DNA of 64,000 nt from Hymenobacter baengnokdamensis (GTDB lineage: Bacteria > Bacteroidota > Bacteroidia > Cytophagales > Hymenobacteraceae), in contig NZ_CP044285.1 in NCBI RefSeq assembly GCF_008728635.1, positions 2,046,001 through 2,110,000 of the forward strand. Direction: 5' to 3'. This document shows positions 17,414 through 27,159 of the stretch, piece by piece. The first letter of the stretch is position 1. Each line of letters starts with the position of its first letter. The translations under genes were made by a program, and so were the position numbers. The notes under the pieces were generated by a model. The model did not search any database, was not told the DNA's origin, and saw only the letters and a list, made by a program, of their open reading frames with translations.

Positions 17414-18355
17414 ATGTCTACTATCCCTTTGGTGAGCGTTGGAATAGCCTCCTATAATAATGGTCCTTACTTGGAGGAATTGTTGGAAAGTGTTCGACAG
17501 CAGACTTACCCCGCTGTTGAGTTAATTATTGTTGATGATTGCTCTACTGATAACTCTGCCGCAATTATTACTAACTGGCTGGCCCTTACTGGTTACCCAG
17601 CTACTTTTATTCAGCACGAACGCAATCAGGGCATTGTCCAAACCTTTAGTGACTGTCGGGCTCATGCTAAGGGTGAATACCTTTCGCTTGTTGGCTCCGA
17701 CGATGTGCTAGCACCCAACCTGCTAGCGGCTACTATTGCTGAGTTTGAGCGTCATGGCCCAGAGTGTGGGGCTGTATATACTGATTGCCAAATTATTGAT
17801 TCGCAAGGTAAAGAGGTAGCGCCTAGTTTTTTGCGGCTTTTCGATGCAGGGTTTGCTGATAACCCGCCCCAGGGTAATATCATCGTGCCGCTCCTTACAG
17901 GGTTCTATCTGCCGGCACTTACTACTACCATGCGGCGTGCTGCGCTTGACCAAACTGGTGAGTATGACCTGAATCTCTTTTCCGAAGACCTGGACATGTG
18001 GATACGGCTGTCGCGAAAGTTTCACTTTGTTTACTTACCCGAAAATTTAGGGGCTTATCGAGTACATAATACTTCCGCTATTCATGCTAACCGTCTGTCA
18101 CTCAACGAGACGTACTTTCGAATTTACCGCAAAAGTAATTTCGTAGGCCCTGTCGAATGGGCTGCGGCTCGGCACAATCTTGCCGACCAAGCGGAACACT
18201 ACTATGCAGATAATGGCCAAGATGCAGCAAGTAGGTTATGGTACGCCTTTCAGGAAACAAAGCGGATAAAGCTTCTGATTTTTTGGTTGCTAGCCAAAGT
18301 TGGTGTCAGATATAAAACAGTGCGGCAATTACTGGGGCGAAAGCCTCAAGGCTGA
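17414..18355 (+). CDS. Glycosyltransferase family 2
   Basis: A 313-residue GT-A fold transferase. It opens with PLVSVGIASYNNGPYLEELLESV, followed by IIVDDCSTDNS and the DxD-type metal motif in LVGSDDVL. A later SEDLDMWIRLS segment is the usual acceptor-side Glu-Asp motif. It should add a sugar from a nucleotide donor to a lipid-linked glycan on the cytosolic face. Donor and acceptor are not predictable. The ATG at 17414 is preferred to a TTG three codons upstream. It sits in the run of + strand glycan genes, 40 bp after fdtC. Confidence 0.85.
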   Translation: MSTIPLVSVGIASYNNGPYLEELLESVRQQTYPAVELIIVDDCSTDNSAAIITNWLALTGYPATFIQHERNQGIVQTFSDCRAHAKGEYLSLVGSDDVLAPNLLAATIAEFERHGPECGAVYTDCQIIDSQGKEVAPSFLRLFDAGFADNPPQGNIIVPLLTGFYLPALTTTMRRAALDQTGEYDLNLFSEDLDMWIRLSRKFHFVYLPENLGAYRVHNTSAIHANRLSLNETYFRIYRKSNFVGPVEWAAARHNLADQAEHYYADNGQDAASRLWYAFQETKRIKLLIFWLLAKVGVRYKTVRQLLGRKPQG

Positions 18356-18388
18356 GTAGTAGATAACAGCTTCGTGATGATATAAATT

Positions 18389-19951
18389 ATGACTAATGTA
18401 TCGCGTAGTAAGGCAGCATTTTGGGGAACCATTTCTACGCAAGCCTATACTATTATTTCTATGGCAGTGTCAATCGTCAGCACCCCGCTGATGATACGGT
18501 ATCTTGATAAAGAGGCGTATGGTCTTTCTATCATTTTCTACCAGATTATCAACTACCTGTCTCTTTTCGATTTTGGCTTATCAACGGCAGTCAACCGTCA
18601 GTTAGCCCTGCACCGGGCCGATAACGAGCAAAATCGCCTAATGCTTAACCGCATCATTAGTACTGCAATGGTAACGGGTGGAGTATTCGGATTAATTACC
18701 ATTTTAGGTGGTTGCTTGTTCGCACCTTATTTACCAGGGTTTTACCACCTGCGCCCCGACTTGGCGGCTCCGGCAGTGCCTATCGTGATGACCTTGAGTC
18801 TGGTAATAGCCGGGCAGTTTATGCAGCGTGGGCTAGGTAGCATTTTTTACGCCCACCACCGACAGGCATTGATAGGTACGCCCCTGTTCATTGTTAGTAT
18901 TCTGACTACTGGCGTGACCATAGGATTATTGGCTAATGGCTATGGACTGTGGTCGTTTATGTATGCCAACCTATTCCAGTTTTCCCTCACGCTTATCCTG
19001 CAGATTGGGATGGTGCGTAGATATTATCCGTATCTGCGGGTACACTGGCGTTTCTTCGATAAGGAACTGGTTCATACCATGATGGGATACGGGTTTTTCA
19101 TGTTCTTGCATGGTTTGGCAGCTCAAGTTATTTTATTTACAGATCGGCTGGTTATTGGTAAGATATTGACTCTAAGCTTAGTAACTATTTTTTCCATCAC
19201 GGTACGCATTCCGGAGGTGGGTATGAACCTGCTCACCAGTATCTTAGGGAATGCTGTACCGGCTTTAGCAGAAATAGCCGTGCACGAAGGAGAGGAGCGT
19301 ATTCGTCTGAACTTCGAGCGTATGATGGTACTGATGGTCAGCTTGAGTATGCTGGCGTGCTGGTCTATGCTGTTGCTTGACGACTGGTTTATTCACCTAT
19401 GGGTAGGTAGCTCATTTTTTGCTGGGATTTCTACGCTGATTCTGGCGCTCATCGTGATGGTGCAGCAAACTATCACCCGTACTGGTGTACAGTTTTTGGA
19501 TGCCAGGGGAATAGTCCAGGCTTCGAGCCTAGCCGCTATTATCGAAGCGGTGCTGAATATCACCATTTCAGTCGCACTGGGCCGGGTACTAGGGCTTAAT
19601 GGTATTTTGCTGGGTACCATTCTGGCAGCTCTGGTTACATCGTCATGGTATGTGCCATACCTGCTACACAAACACTTAGGCGTTTCACTTATTCAATATT
19701 TCTGGCACGGACTAGCCAAGCCCGTGCTGGGGGTGAGCCTAATAGGAATATTTCTATACGAGGCAGTGCACGTAGTGCGCGAATACCTGCCAACTAACTG
19801 GTCAAGCTTTCTGGTGGTAGCTTCGGTAGTAGGAGGCACATTAAGCGCTTTTGTCTGGATACTATACCTGCGCGGCCCACTAGGTCACTACGTGCCCCAG
19901 CGCCTGCGCCGGGTGTTGCTGGTACCGCCTATGCCCGTCATTCCGGTTTAA
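18389..19951 (+). CDS. wzx: Wzx-type polysaccharide flippase
   Basis: A 520-residue polytopic protein with about 12-14 hydrophobic helices and short loops, of the MATE-like oligosaccharidyl-lipid flippase group. The start SKAAFWGTISTQAYTIISM and the FDFGLSTAVNRQLA loop after TM2 are typical of this family. It should move undecaprenyl-diphosphate-linked repeat units from the cytosolic to the periplasmic face of the inner membrane. The cluster also encodes an ABC-type flippase candidate (22436-24220), so two transport routes may exist. The gene symbol is by function only. Confidence 0.8.
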   Translation: MTNVSRSKAAFWGTISTQAYTIISMAVSIVSTPLMIRYLDKEAYGLSIIFYQIINYLSLFDFGLSTAVNRQLALHRADNEQNRLMLNRIISTAMVTGGVFGLITILGGCLFAPYLPGFYHLRPDLAAPAVPIVMTLSLVIAGQFMQRGLGSIFYAHHRQALIGTPLFIVSILTTGVTIGLLANGYGLWSFMYANLFQFSLTLILQIGMVRRYYPYLRVHWRFFDKELVHTMMGYGFFMFLHGLAAQVILFTDRLVIGKILTLSLVTIFSITVRIPEVGMNLLTSILGNAVPALAEIAVHEGEERIRLNFERMMVLMVSLSMLACWSMLLLDDWFIHLWVGSSFFAGISTLILALIVMVQQTITRTGVQFLDARGIVQASSLAAIIEAVLNITISVALGRVLGLNGILLGTILAALVTSSWYVPYLLHKHLGVSLIQYFWHGLAKPVLGVSLIGIFLYEAVHVVREYLPTNWSSFLVVASVVGGTLSAFVWILYLRGPLGHYVPQRLRRVLLVPPMPVIPV

Positions 19952-19973
19952 TAATTCGCCCTTTTGCTGGAGT

Positions 19974-20978
19974 ATGATAGATATCTTTATTAAATCTTGT
20001 AACCGAGCCTATTATCTGGACCGATGCTTACAAAGCATCTACAAACTGGTAACTGGCGAGTTCACAATTAAAATCCTGGACGACGGTACCCCGCCACAAT
20101 ACCTGGCACGCATTGCGCAACAGTATCCAGACGTACAGATGTTGCGCTCTCCACTCTATGGAGCGAAGGTTGCGATCCTCGCTGGCTACCTCCAGCAAGG
20201 CCAGGCATATCAATCGTTGGGCATTCCTACGCAGTTCTGGATAGAGTCGATTGCAGCAGGTACCGACTACTTTTTACTGCTTGAAGACGATATCTGGCTT
20301 ACGCAGCCAGTTGATGTCTCCGCTATTGAAGCCACCATCCGCCGCGAGCGGCTGGCGATGGTGCGGCTGTCGTGGCAGGGTAATCCACAGCTAGTAGCTG
20401 GCCAGTTGCATAAGCTGGATGCGAGCATCGAAGAAATAAAGCCAACTATTCCGCAGTGGCGAAGCCTGGTCTTCACTAATCGGTTTAAGGTGCGCTCGGT
20501 GGGCTATAAATTAGGGTTTTTCCGGGATATTATGCCCTATCAATTGCCGCTGTATGTGCTGTATGCAGTAGCAGCGGCTTTTTTTGAAAAGCACTACTGG
20601 CTATTTCTCTGGCAAGGTGCCGGTACCCGCGTACTGGAAGAAGCGCAATTAAAAAAGGCGCTCTACTGGTATCAGCAGCAGCAAAGCCGTTACGCAAAAG
20701 TGCTGGTAGAAAGTGCTCAGACATCCTACCTTACCTCGACAACCAACGGTTATCAGGAAACCAGGTGCGATATGTTGCTCATCAACCACCTGCTGAATGA
20801 GGCATGGCTAGGCGGTGAGTTGGATAGCATGCAGCAGTACCCCAAGGATTTCGCGGTTGCTTACCTTGCCCCTTTTTTGCTGGCTACCCCCAATGGACAG
20901 GAGCTATACCATGATTGGTTGACCTGGACCGCGCGCTTCAAGAATGACTACGAGCGGGTTGGCTGCGTGGTAGAATAA
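19974..20978 (+). CDS. Putative glycosyltransferase, GT-A-like
   Basis: A 334-residue protein starting MIDIFIKSCNRAYYLDRCL, which resembles the first strand of GT2 enzymes but is divergent. IKILDDGTPP follows, then a DxD-like FLLLEDDIW near residue 104 that could bind the metal and nucleotide sugar. The remainder matches no domain I recognise, and no membrane segment is clear. Neighbours are the flippase (22 bp upstream) and an acyltransferase (18 bp downstream), so it is almost certainly part of the glycan pathway. The family assignment is tentative. Confidence 0.6.
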   Translation: MIDIFIKSCNRAYYLDRCLQSIYKLVTGEFTIKILDDGTPPQYLARIAQQYPDVQMLRSPLYGAKVAILAGYLQQGQAYQSLGIPTQFWIESIAAGTDYFLLLEDDIWLTQPVDVSAIEATIRRERLAMVRLSWQGNPQLVAGQLHKLDASIEEIKPTIPQWRSLVFTNRFKVRSVGYKLGFFRDIMPYQLPLYVLYAVAAAFFEKHYWLFLWQGAGTRVLEEAQLKKALYWYQQQQSRYAKVLVESAQTSYLTSTTNGYQETRCDMLLINHLLNEAWLGGELDSMQQYPKDFAVAYLAPFLLATPNGQELYHDWLTWTARFKNDYERVGCVVE

Positions 20979-20996
20979 TCTTAGCTGTACTGAATA

Positions 20997-22091
20997 ATGG
21001 AGCCAGAACCGCATCGCGCGCCCATCCGCTTTTATGAGATTGACCTGCTGCGTTTTTTGGCAGCACTTGCAGTTGTCGTTTACCACTATACCTTTCTTGG
21101 GCAGGGTCGGCCTTCCTACAACCCTCTTGTTTTCAGAGAAATAAGTGGTATTACCCGCTACGGGTACCTGGGGGTGGAGCTGTTTTTTATTATATCTGGC
21201 TACGTAGTACTGCTTAGCGCACAAGGTAAAACTGTGCGTCAATTTTTTGTGTCCAGGGTGATGCGGCTCTACCCCGCTTACTGGGCCGCCTGCACGTTGA
21301 CTTTTTTAGTAAAAATAATGTGGGGTAGCGCAGCATACCCGGGTGCGGGTATGGCTGCCGACTTGCAGGCTACCGTGGGCCAGTACGTGTATAACCTGAC
21401 TATGCTGCAAGACTTAATTGGGGTGCGCGATATGGATGGTCCTTATTGGTCACTAGCAATCGAGATTACCTTCTACTTCCTCATTTCGGTGCTGATAGGT
21501 TATAAGCTGCTGCCCCGCATCGATTGGTTTTTAGCTGGGTGGCTGCTTTATGCTGGTCTGCCCCATCTGGCTTACTCCGGCCCACTGTTTACCACGCTGT
21601 TTATTCGGGGCTATGCCCCTTATTTTATTGCCGGGATGCTGTTTTACTTGATGCAGCAGCCCCAGGGGCGTACCTGGGGGCGCTACCTGATGCTATCAGG
21701 GGCATACGTGCTGGCCATCAGGAGTTGCCGGCAAAATGCACTGGAGCTTACGGGCGTATACCATTCTCTGGTAAGCCCCTTCATAGTTACTGTTGTGGTT
21801 ACGGGTTTCTTTCTATTGTTTGCCCTGATATCATTCAGATGGTTGAACCTCTCGCGCTTTACTTGGCTTACCTGGCTAGGAGCCTTAACCTATCCTCTTT
21901 ATTTAATTCATAGCGATATTGCGTTTGTTTTATTTTTTCATTCTGGTAGTGGCATTAATAAGTATGTGATGGTTTTAGGCACATTAGCCCTGATGCTCGC
22001 ACTGGCTTACCTCATTCATGTGGCTGTGGAGAAGCGGTACAGTCGCCAGTTTGGAGCTTGGTTAACTGCTCGGCTAGCTAAGCTGGATTAA
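20997..22091 (+). CDS. Membrane acyltransferase, family 3 (OafA-like)
   Basis: A 364-residue integral membrane protein with about ten helices. The first helix carries EIDLLRFLAALAVVVYHYTF, the family-3 signature with Arg and the conserved His. The ELFFIISGYVVLLSAQGK segment and SRVMRLYPAYW follow, with WSLAIEITFYF later. Such enzymes transfer acetyl or succinyl groups from cytosolic donors to sugars across the inner membrane. It is one of three in the cluster; its sugar target is unknown. Confidence 0.85.
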   Translation: MEPEPHRAPIRFYEIDLLRFLAALAVVVYHYTFLGQGRPSYNPLVFREISGITRYGYLGVELFFIISGYVVLLSAQGKTVRQFFVSRVMRLYPAYWAACTLTFLVKIMWGSAAYPGAGMAADLQATVGQYVYNLTMLQDLIGVRDMDGPYWSLAIEITFYFLISVLIGYKLLPRIDWFLAGWLLYAGLPHLAYSGPLFTTLFIRGYAPYFIAGMLFYLMQQPQGRTWGRYLMLSGAYVLAIRSCRQNALELTGVYHSLVSPFIVTVVVTGFFLLFALISFRWLNLSRFTWLTWLGALTYPLYLIHSDIAFVLFFHSGSGINKYVMVLGTLALMLALAYLIHVAVEKRYSRQFGAWLTARLAKLD

Positions 22092-22238
22092 AGGCTATAA
22101 AATAGCAGCCGGCTGTCGTAAGTATGAACAGCATTCATAGCAGTTGGGCCACAGTATAGTAGCTAACAGCCCAGATTAGCACAAGAGAACCAACCTTTCC
22201 TGCTTCTGTTTGTGACTTACCTTTGCCAAACGGATAGC

Positions 22239-22375
22239 GAAGCTGTTTAGAAAGTCGAGTTGGGCGGTATCGCTGGCTGTCTGCTCATCGTGCGCCCAAG
22301 ATTGTTCGGTTAACGAGTGGACAGCCGGCAAAAAAGCCGACAGCCCACTTCAGCTCCGACTTCCCAAACAGCTTC
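22239..22375. repeat. Imperfect inverted repeat, possible MITE or IS relic
   Basis: GAAGCTGTTTAGAAAGTCGA at 22239 is inversely repeated at 22343-22375, where the complement reads GAAGCTGTTTGGGAAGTCGG, giving ~137 bp with related ends. The 344-bp gap between the acyltransferase and ABC genes (22092-22435) otherwise shows no gene. Confidence 0.45.
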
Positions 22376-22435
22376 AGTAAATAGAAGTTATTGCTTAGCT
22401 AGAAGTCAATCGAATGACTTATTTAGTAAAAGTAT

Positions 22436-24220
22436 ATGGTTATGAATAATAATATTATAAAATACTCACTTAATAGCATTCGTTACTATCTGGACCCTTC
22501 GCAGAAGCGTAGAGCCAGCTGGATGTTCGTCCTGCTACTCGTTACTGCCTTTTTGGATGTAATAGGGTTGGCTTCGCTCATTCCTGTAATGATGATAGCG
22601 GCGGAGCCTGGCGGCATAAAAACTAATAAGTTTTTTGGGTTTTTATACAGCGCTTTGCATTTTCAATCGGAGCGCTATTTCCTTTTGGCACTAATACTGG
22701 TTGTATTTGTATTCTTTTTGTTTAAAAATCTTTTTTCTACCTGGGTCAGTCACCTTCAAACGAAGTTCACAGCAGCAGTAGGATTGAAAATTATCGAATC
22801 TCAATTCAACAAATACTTAAATTTCCCTTTTCTGAGCTTTAACCAGTTAGGCTCCGCAAATCTCATAAACAGTGCTATTGCTGTACCAGCATATTATGTG
22901 AGTATGATGATGCGGCCGCTGTTTATTTTATTTTCTGATATAGCAATTGTATTGGTTATTATAGTAAGCATTTTGCTTTATAAGCCTTTGCTATTAGGTC
23001 TTTTAGGGTTTGTTCTGGTTCCGGCTACTTTGCTTACTTACCGCTTCCTGCGGGGGCGCTCTCATGCTATCGGCAACAGAATCAATGTTGTGCGCCCTAT
23101 TTCATATGGCATCACCGCTGAGCTGTTCACTGGATTTGTAGAGTTGAAATTAGCCGGCAAGCAGCATAAGTTTAGGGATAAACTTCTTCTTAATGAAGCA
23201 GAGCTTCAGGAACTCGAAGCACAGAGCCATTTATATTCCATGCTACCACTCAAGGTAATTGAGATGGTTGCTATTCTGGGCGTGCTGACTATTTTTTTAT
23301 ATGCTATTTTTCTGCCGGACCCATCCAATAATCTTATTGCATTGGTTGGGTTATTTGCTGCTGCTGCCTATCGACTAATGCCTTCGGTAAACCGCATGCT
23401 CACCGCGCTGCTACAGATTAAGCAAAGTCAGTCTAGTATTGAGAACTTGGAGATGTACCGCGAGCCAGTGTATAATGAGGCTCCGCACCCGCAGCAACTG
23501 CCCTTGCATTTTGAGCGCAGTATTGTGTTCGACCAAGTACAGTTTACTTTCCCTGGCAGTGAGGATGCACCTACTTTGAAGAATATCAATCTTACTATTC
23601 ACAAAGGCGAGAAGATAGGATTTATTGGTAGTTCCGGTTCGGGAAAAACTACCCTCATGAATGTGCTTCTACGGTTTTACGTGGAACAAAAAGGCCATGT
23701 GCTTATCGATGGCCAGCCACTTACTTCGCAGTATCTCGAAGCCTGGCATCGCCTGATAGGGTATGTTAAGCAGGATACGTTCCTGATGCAGGCGTCTATT
23801 CAAGATAATATTACGTTAGGCGACACTACTATTGATGAAGCGCGGCTAAGCTATGCCATCGAGATGGCTTCTCTGAGTGGGCTGGTAGCGTCGCTACCCG
23901 AAGGCGTGCATACGCATATAGGAGAGCGCGGCTCCAAGTTATCGGGTGGACAGCGGCAGCGTCTCGGTATTGCGCGGGCGCTGTATAAAAAGACTAAAGT
24001 ACTGGTGTTAGACGAAGCGACCAGTGCCTTAGATAATGAAACGGAGCGAGAGGTAAATGAAGCGATTAACAAGTTAGCCGAAACCGATATCACTATCCTT
24101 ATTATAGCACACCGCATTACTACGCTAAGGGAGTGCGACCGTATTTACGAGTTAAATAAGGGGGAAATTATTGCGGAGCACCAATATGATAGCTTAATAC
24201 AGCAAATTATTGCTGCTTAG
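22436..24220 (+). CDS. ABC transporter, permease-ATPase fusion (PglK/MsbA-like flippase)
   Basis: A 594-residue half transporter. About six membrane helices occupy residues ~30-330. The ATPase domain follows with Walker A GSSGSGKTT, the LSGGQRQRLGIARALY signature, Walker B VLVLDEATSALD and an H-loop in IIAHRITT. The membrane domain resembles PglK, which flips lipid-linked oligosaccharides, more than generic multidrug exporters. A second ATG two codons in is possible. Upstream lies an intergenic inverted repeat; downstream are the VioA-like and NeuD-like genes. A drug or lipid exporter role cannot be ruled out. Confidence 0.8.
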   Translation: MVMNNNIIKYSLNSIRYYLDPSQKRRASWMFVLLLVTAFLDVIGLASLIPVMMIAAEPGGIKTNKFFGFLYSALHFQSERYFLLALILVVFVFFLFKNLFSTWVSHLQTKFTAAVGLKIIESQFNKYLNFPFLSFNQLGSANLINSAIAVPAYYVSMMMRPLFILFSDIAIVLVIIVSILLYKPLLLGLLGFVLVPATLLTYRFLRGRSHAIGNRINVVRPISYGITAELFTGFVELKLAGKQHKFRDKLLLNEAELQELEAQSHLYSMLPLKVIEMVAILGVLTIFLYAIFLPDPSNNLIALVGLFAAAAYRLMPSVNRMLTALLQIKQSQSSIENLEMYREPVYNEAPHPQQLPLHFERSIVFDQVQFTFPGSEDAPTLKNINLTIHKGEKIGFIGSSGSGKTTLMNVLLRFYVEQKGHVLIDGQPLTSQYLEAWHRLIGYVKQDTFLMQASIQDNITLGDTTIDEARLSYAIEMASLSGLVASLPEGVHTHIGERGSKLSGGQRQRLGIARALYKKTKVLVLDEATSALDNETEREVNEAINKLAETDITILIIAHRITTLRECDRIYELNKGEIIAEHQYDSLIQQIIAA

Positions 24221-24285
24221 AATCTCATTGTTCAGTAGTAACATGCCCGCCGACAGGCTGGTCAGTGTTTTAAATCAGAATAAAA

Positions 24286-25362
24286 ATGCCCATTAACGTC
24301 ACTCAGTCTTATCTGCCGCCTCTGGAAGATTATGTTCGCTACCTCACCGGAATATGGGAGCGAGTGTATTTAACTAATGCTGGGCCATTGGTAGTAGAAC
24401 TGGAACAACGCTTGAAAGACACCCTAGGAGTTAAGCACTGCTTTTTCGTAAATAATGGCACCATTGCGCTTCAGATTGCCATCAAGGCGCTGCAACTGGC
24501 CGGAGAAGTGCTGACTACTCCCTTTTCCTATGTTGCTACCACCTCTAGCTTAGTTTGGGAAGGCTGTACGCCAGTTTTTGTGGATATTAATCCCCACACT
24601 CTTTGCATCGACCCCGATTTATTGGAAGCGCACATTACGCCCCGTACGGTAGGTATAATGGCAACGCACGTGTATGGCAATCCCTGCGACGTAGAAACTA
24701 TCGAAGCTATTGCCAAGCGGCATAATCTGCGAGTAATTTATGACGCGGCTCATGCCTTCGGAGTTACTTATAAGGGTAGTTCGGTGCTCAATTTTGGGGA
24801 TATCTCGACGTTAAGTTTTCATGCAACCAAACTGTTCCATACAGGCGAGGGTGGGGGCATTATTACCAATGATGACGAGCTAGCCCACCGCATTTCCTAT
24901 ATGCGCAATTTTGGGCATAATGGCCCCGAGGCATTCTGGGGGGTGGGGGTAAATGGTAAAAGCTCGGAGCTTCACGCTGCAATCGGACTATGCGTACTGC
25001 CCAAAGTGCCTGAACTTATTGCGAAGCGCCGAATGCTAAGCGAACGGTACGATTTTCTCTTGAACAGTACCCAGTGCGTGCGGCCAATGCTCCAGCCTCA
25101 TACGGCCTACAACTATTCCTATTATCCTATCGTGCTGCCTTCGGAAGAAGTTTTGCTGCGTGTGCGCGACAACCTAAACAGACATGAAATAACCCCACGC
25201 CGTTACTTCTATCCCTCGCTCAATACCCTAAACTATGTGAAGCCGCAGCCTGCTCCGGTCTCCGAAGATATTTCGCACCGCGTACTATGCCTGCCCTTAT
25301 ATTATGATTTGGAAGTGAGCCAGGTAGAAAAAATTGCGCAATTTGTCAATGAAGTAATATAG
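24286..25362 (+). CDS. Sugar aminotransferase of the DegT family (VioA-like)
   Basis: A 358-residue PLP-dependent aminotransferase. NVTQSYLPPLEDYVRYL at the start is typical of the VioA branch, which makes dTDP-4-amino-4,6-dideoxyglucose (viosamine). Visible features are NNGTIALQIAIKAL, VIYDAAHAFGV and the PLP lysine in SFHATKLFHTGEGG. The next gene, only 4 bp away, is a NeuD/PglD-like N-acetyltransferase that could act on its product. The pairing matches VioA-VioB-type dTDP-Qui4NAc synthesis, though the regiochemistry is inference. Confidence 0.8.
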   Translation: MPINVTQSYLPPLEDYVRYLTGIWERVYLTNAGPLVVELEQRLKDTLGVKHCFFVNNGTIALQIAIKALQLAGEVLTTPFSYVATTSSLVWEGCTPVFVDINPHTLCIDPDLLEAHITPRTVGIMATHVYGNPCDVETIEAIAKRHNLRVIYDAAHAFGVTYKGSSVLNFGDISTLSFHATKLFHTGEGGGIITNDDELAHRISYMRNFGHNGPEAFWGVGVNGKSSELHAAIGLCVLPKVPELIAKRRMLSERYDFLLNSTQCVRPMLQPHTAYNYSYYPIVLPSEEVLLRVRDNLNRHEITPRRYFYPSLNTLNYVKPQPAPVSEDISHRVLCLPLYYDLEVSQVEKIAQFVNEVI

Positions 25363-25366
25363 ATAT

Positions 25367-26005
25367 ATGCTTATACTTGGTGCCCGCGGACACGCCATTG
25401 AGTTGCTACAAGTACTGGAGAGCCTTGCAGTAAAAAAGCTTTGCTTTTTCGATAATGTGAATAATGATGCGCCTACTCATTTGTATGGGAAGTATCCGGT
25501 TTTACATTCGGCTTCGGAAGCTATAGCCCAACTGCATCAGGATGTACGTGTTGTTATTGGCATAGGTGGAGGGTACCTGCGTGAGCGCTTGGCTCGGCAA
25601 GCAATGGATTGGGGCGGCGTACTACACACTGTGGTTGCTGCCACGGCACAAGTTGGCCGCCACGAGGTAGTATTAGAGCCGGGGCTCAACGTGATGGATG
25701 GTGCTTTAATTAGCAATGAGGTGATAGTGGGGGAAGGGAGCTTGGTGAATGCCCGGGCTGCTCTTCACCATAATGTAGTTGTAGGGCGCTACTGTGAGAT
25801 TTCACCCGGTGCTCAGTTGCTGGGCCATGTTCGGGTAGGCGACTTTGCGCAAGTAGGAGCAGGCGCAATTATACTGCCACGGGTTACAATAGGCGTGGGA
25901 GCGGTAGTCGGCGCAGGGGCAGTGGTTACGCGCCATGTCGGCCCCTATGAGATAGTAGTTGGCATTCCAGCTCGTGCTATCCGCAAGCAAGCAGCTGATA
26001 GCTAA
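25367..26005 (+). CDS. NeuD/PglD-like sugar N-acetyltransferase
   Basis: A 212-residue protein. The N-terminal ~75 residues are a Rossmann-like PglD domain (LILGARGHAIELLQVLES), which binds the nucleotide sugar. The rest is a left-handed beta-helix with hexapeptide repeats and the histidines of ALHHNVVVGRYC, one a candidate catalytic base. The C-terminus IVVGIPARAIRK is family-typical. It should acetylate the 4-amino sugar from the preceding aminotransferase. The start lies 4 bp after that gene's stop, so the two are probably coupled. Confidence 0.8.
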   Translation: MLILGARGHAIELLQVLESLAVKKLCFFDNVNNDAPTHLYGKYPVLHSASEAIAQLHQDVRVVIGIGGGYLRERLARQAMDWGGVLHTVVAATAQVGRHEVVLEPGLNVMDGALISNEVIVGEGSLVNARAALHHNVVVGRYCEISPGAQLLGHVRVGDFAQVGAGAIILPRVTIGVGAVVGAGAVVTRHVGPYEIVVGIPARAIRKQAADS

Positions 26006-26064
26006 TTAATGCGCCCGATTACAGATTAAATTACTAAACGCTCGAATTTTAGTTATTAGCTATC

Positions 26065-27027
26065 ATGCCGAAACAGCCAGATGCTACGATTCCACTCGTG
26101 AGCGTAATGATGGTAACATATAATCAGGAAGCTTATATAGAAGCTGCCCTGGACAGCGTTCTGGTTCAGCAGGTCGATTTCAACTATGAAATAGTAGTTG
26201 GGGAAGATTACTCTACAGACCAGACTCGGGCGATACTACGACGCTATGAACAGTCGCATGCTGACCGAATCCGGGTACTGTGGCGCGAAAAAAATCTGGG
26301 AGTTTCACGTAATTGGGATGCAACTATGCACCAGTGCCGAGGCACCTACGTAGCGCTCCTAGAAGGCGATGATTATTGGACTAATCCGCATAAACTGCAA
26401 AAGCAAGTTGACTTCTTGGAGGCTAATCCTGACTTTAGTTTTTGCTTTCATAATGCCCGCGTTCTCTATGAAGGTGGCGGGGCTCCGCCAGCCAGCCACC
26501 AGATGACGCAAGAGCAGAAACCAGAATTTACTTTGTTTGACGTAACCGGCGAATGGCATATTGCCACTGGTTCCGTTGTATATCGCCGGGCCTTAATGCT
26601 TGAGTTGCCTGAGTGGATTCATCAGTCGGTAGTAGTCGACTTACCACTGTTTGCTATACTGGGTAATAAAGGTAGAATAGGCTTTCTAAACGAAGAAATG
26701 AGCATTTACCGAGTTAATTCAGGCGGCGTAACTCAAACCGCGAAAAAAGAAGCTTTCTTGTTGGGCCTAATCCGTATGTATAAAAACTTAGACCAGCACC
26801 TAGCCTTTATACAGCACCGTAATTTTATGATTAAAATTGCTGATGCTTACCAAGCATTAGCTAGTTCGCTCAATACTCAGGAGCGTTATAGTGAAGCCCG
26901 GCCCTATTTATTACAAGCTTTGAGGAGCCGTTTAGCCGCGCGGGCCATGCCCCGAAAAGATATGTTTAAGGTGTTAGCTATTAGTTTGATGCCAGGTTTG
27001 TATAGAAGATTGTACAAAGAGCAGTAA
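26065..27027 (+). CDS. Glycosyltransferase family 2
   Basis: A 320-residue GT-A enzyme. PLVSVMMVTYNQEAYIEAAL at the start, IVVGEDYSTDQT, and the metal-binding LLEGDDYWTNPHKLQKQVDFL are the classical GT2 motifs of the Bacteroidota capsule and O-antigen transferases. It has no membrane segment and should act on the cytosolic side. The sugar specificity is not predictable. It lies 60 bp after the NeuD-like gene, within the same-strand run. Confidence 0.88.
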   Translation: MPKQPDATIPLVSVMMVTYNQEAYIEAALDSVLVQQVDFNYEIVVGEDYSTDQTRAILRRYEQSHADRIRVLWREKNLGVSRNWDATMHQCRGTYVALLEGDDYWTNPHKLQKQVDFLEANPDFSFCFHNARVLYEGGGAPPASHQMTQEQKPEFTLFDVTGEWHIATGSVVYRRALMLELPEWIHQSVVVDLPLFAILGNKGRIGFLNEEMSIYRVNSGGVTQTAKKEAFLLGLIRMYKNLDQHLAFIQHRNFMIKIADAYQALASSLNTQERYSEARPYLLQALRSRLAARAMPRKDMFKVLAISLMPGLYRRLYKEQ

Positions 27028-27159
27028 TGCATTGAGCAATTAGCTATAAAAAATTGCATAAAAAATCAGGTAGCCAACTGCTAATGCGCTGGTCAATATT
27101 ACTGTTGACCGAAAAAAAATACTTTTTAGAAGAAGATATATAAACTAAGTTGATAGATT

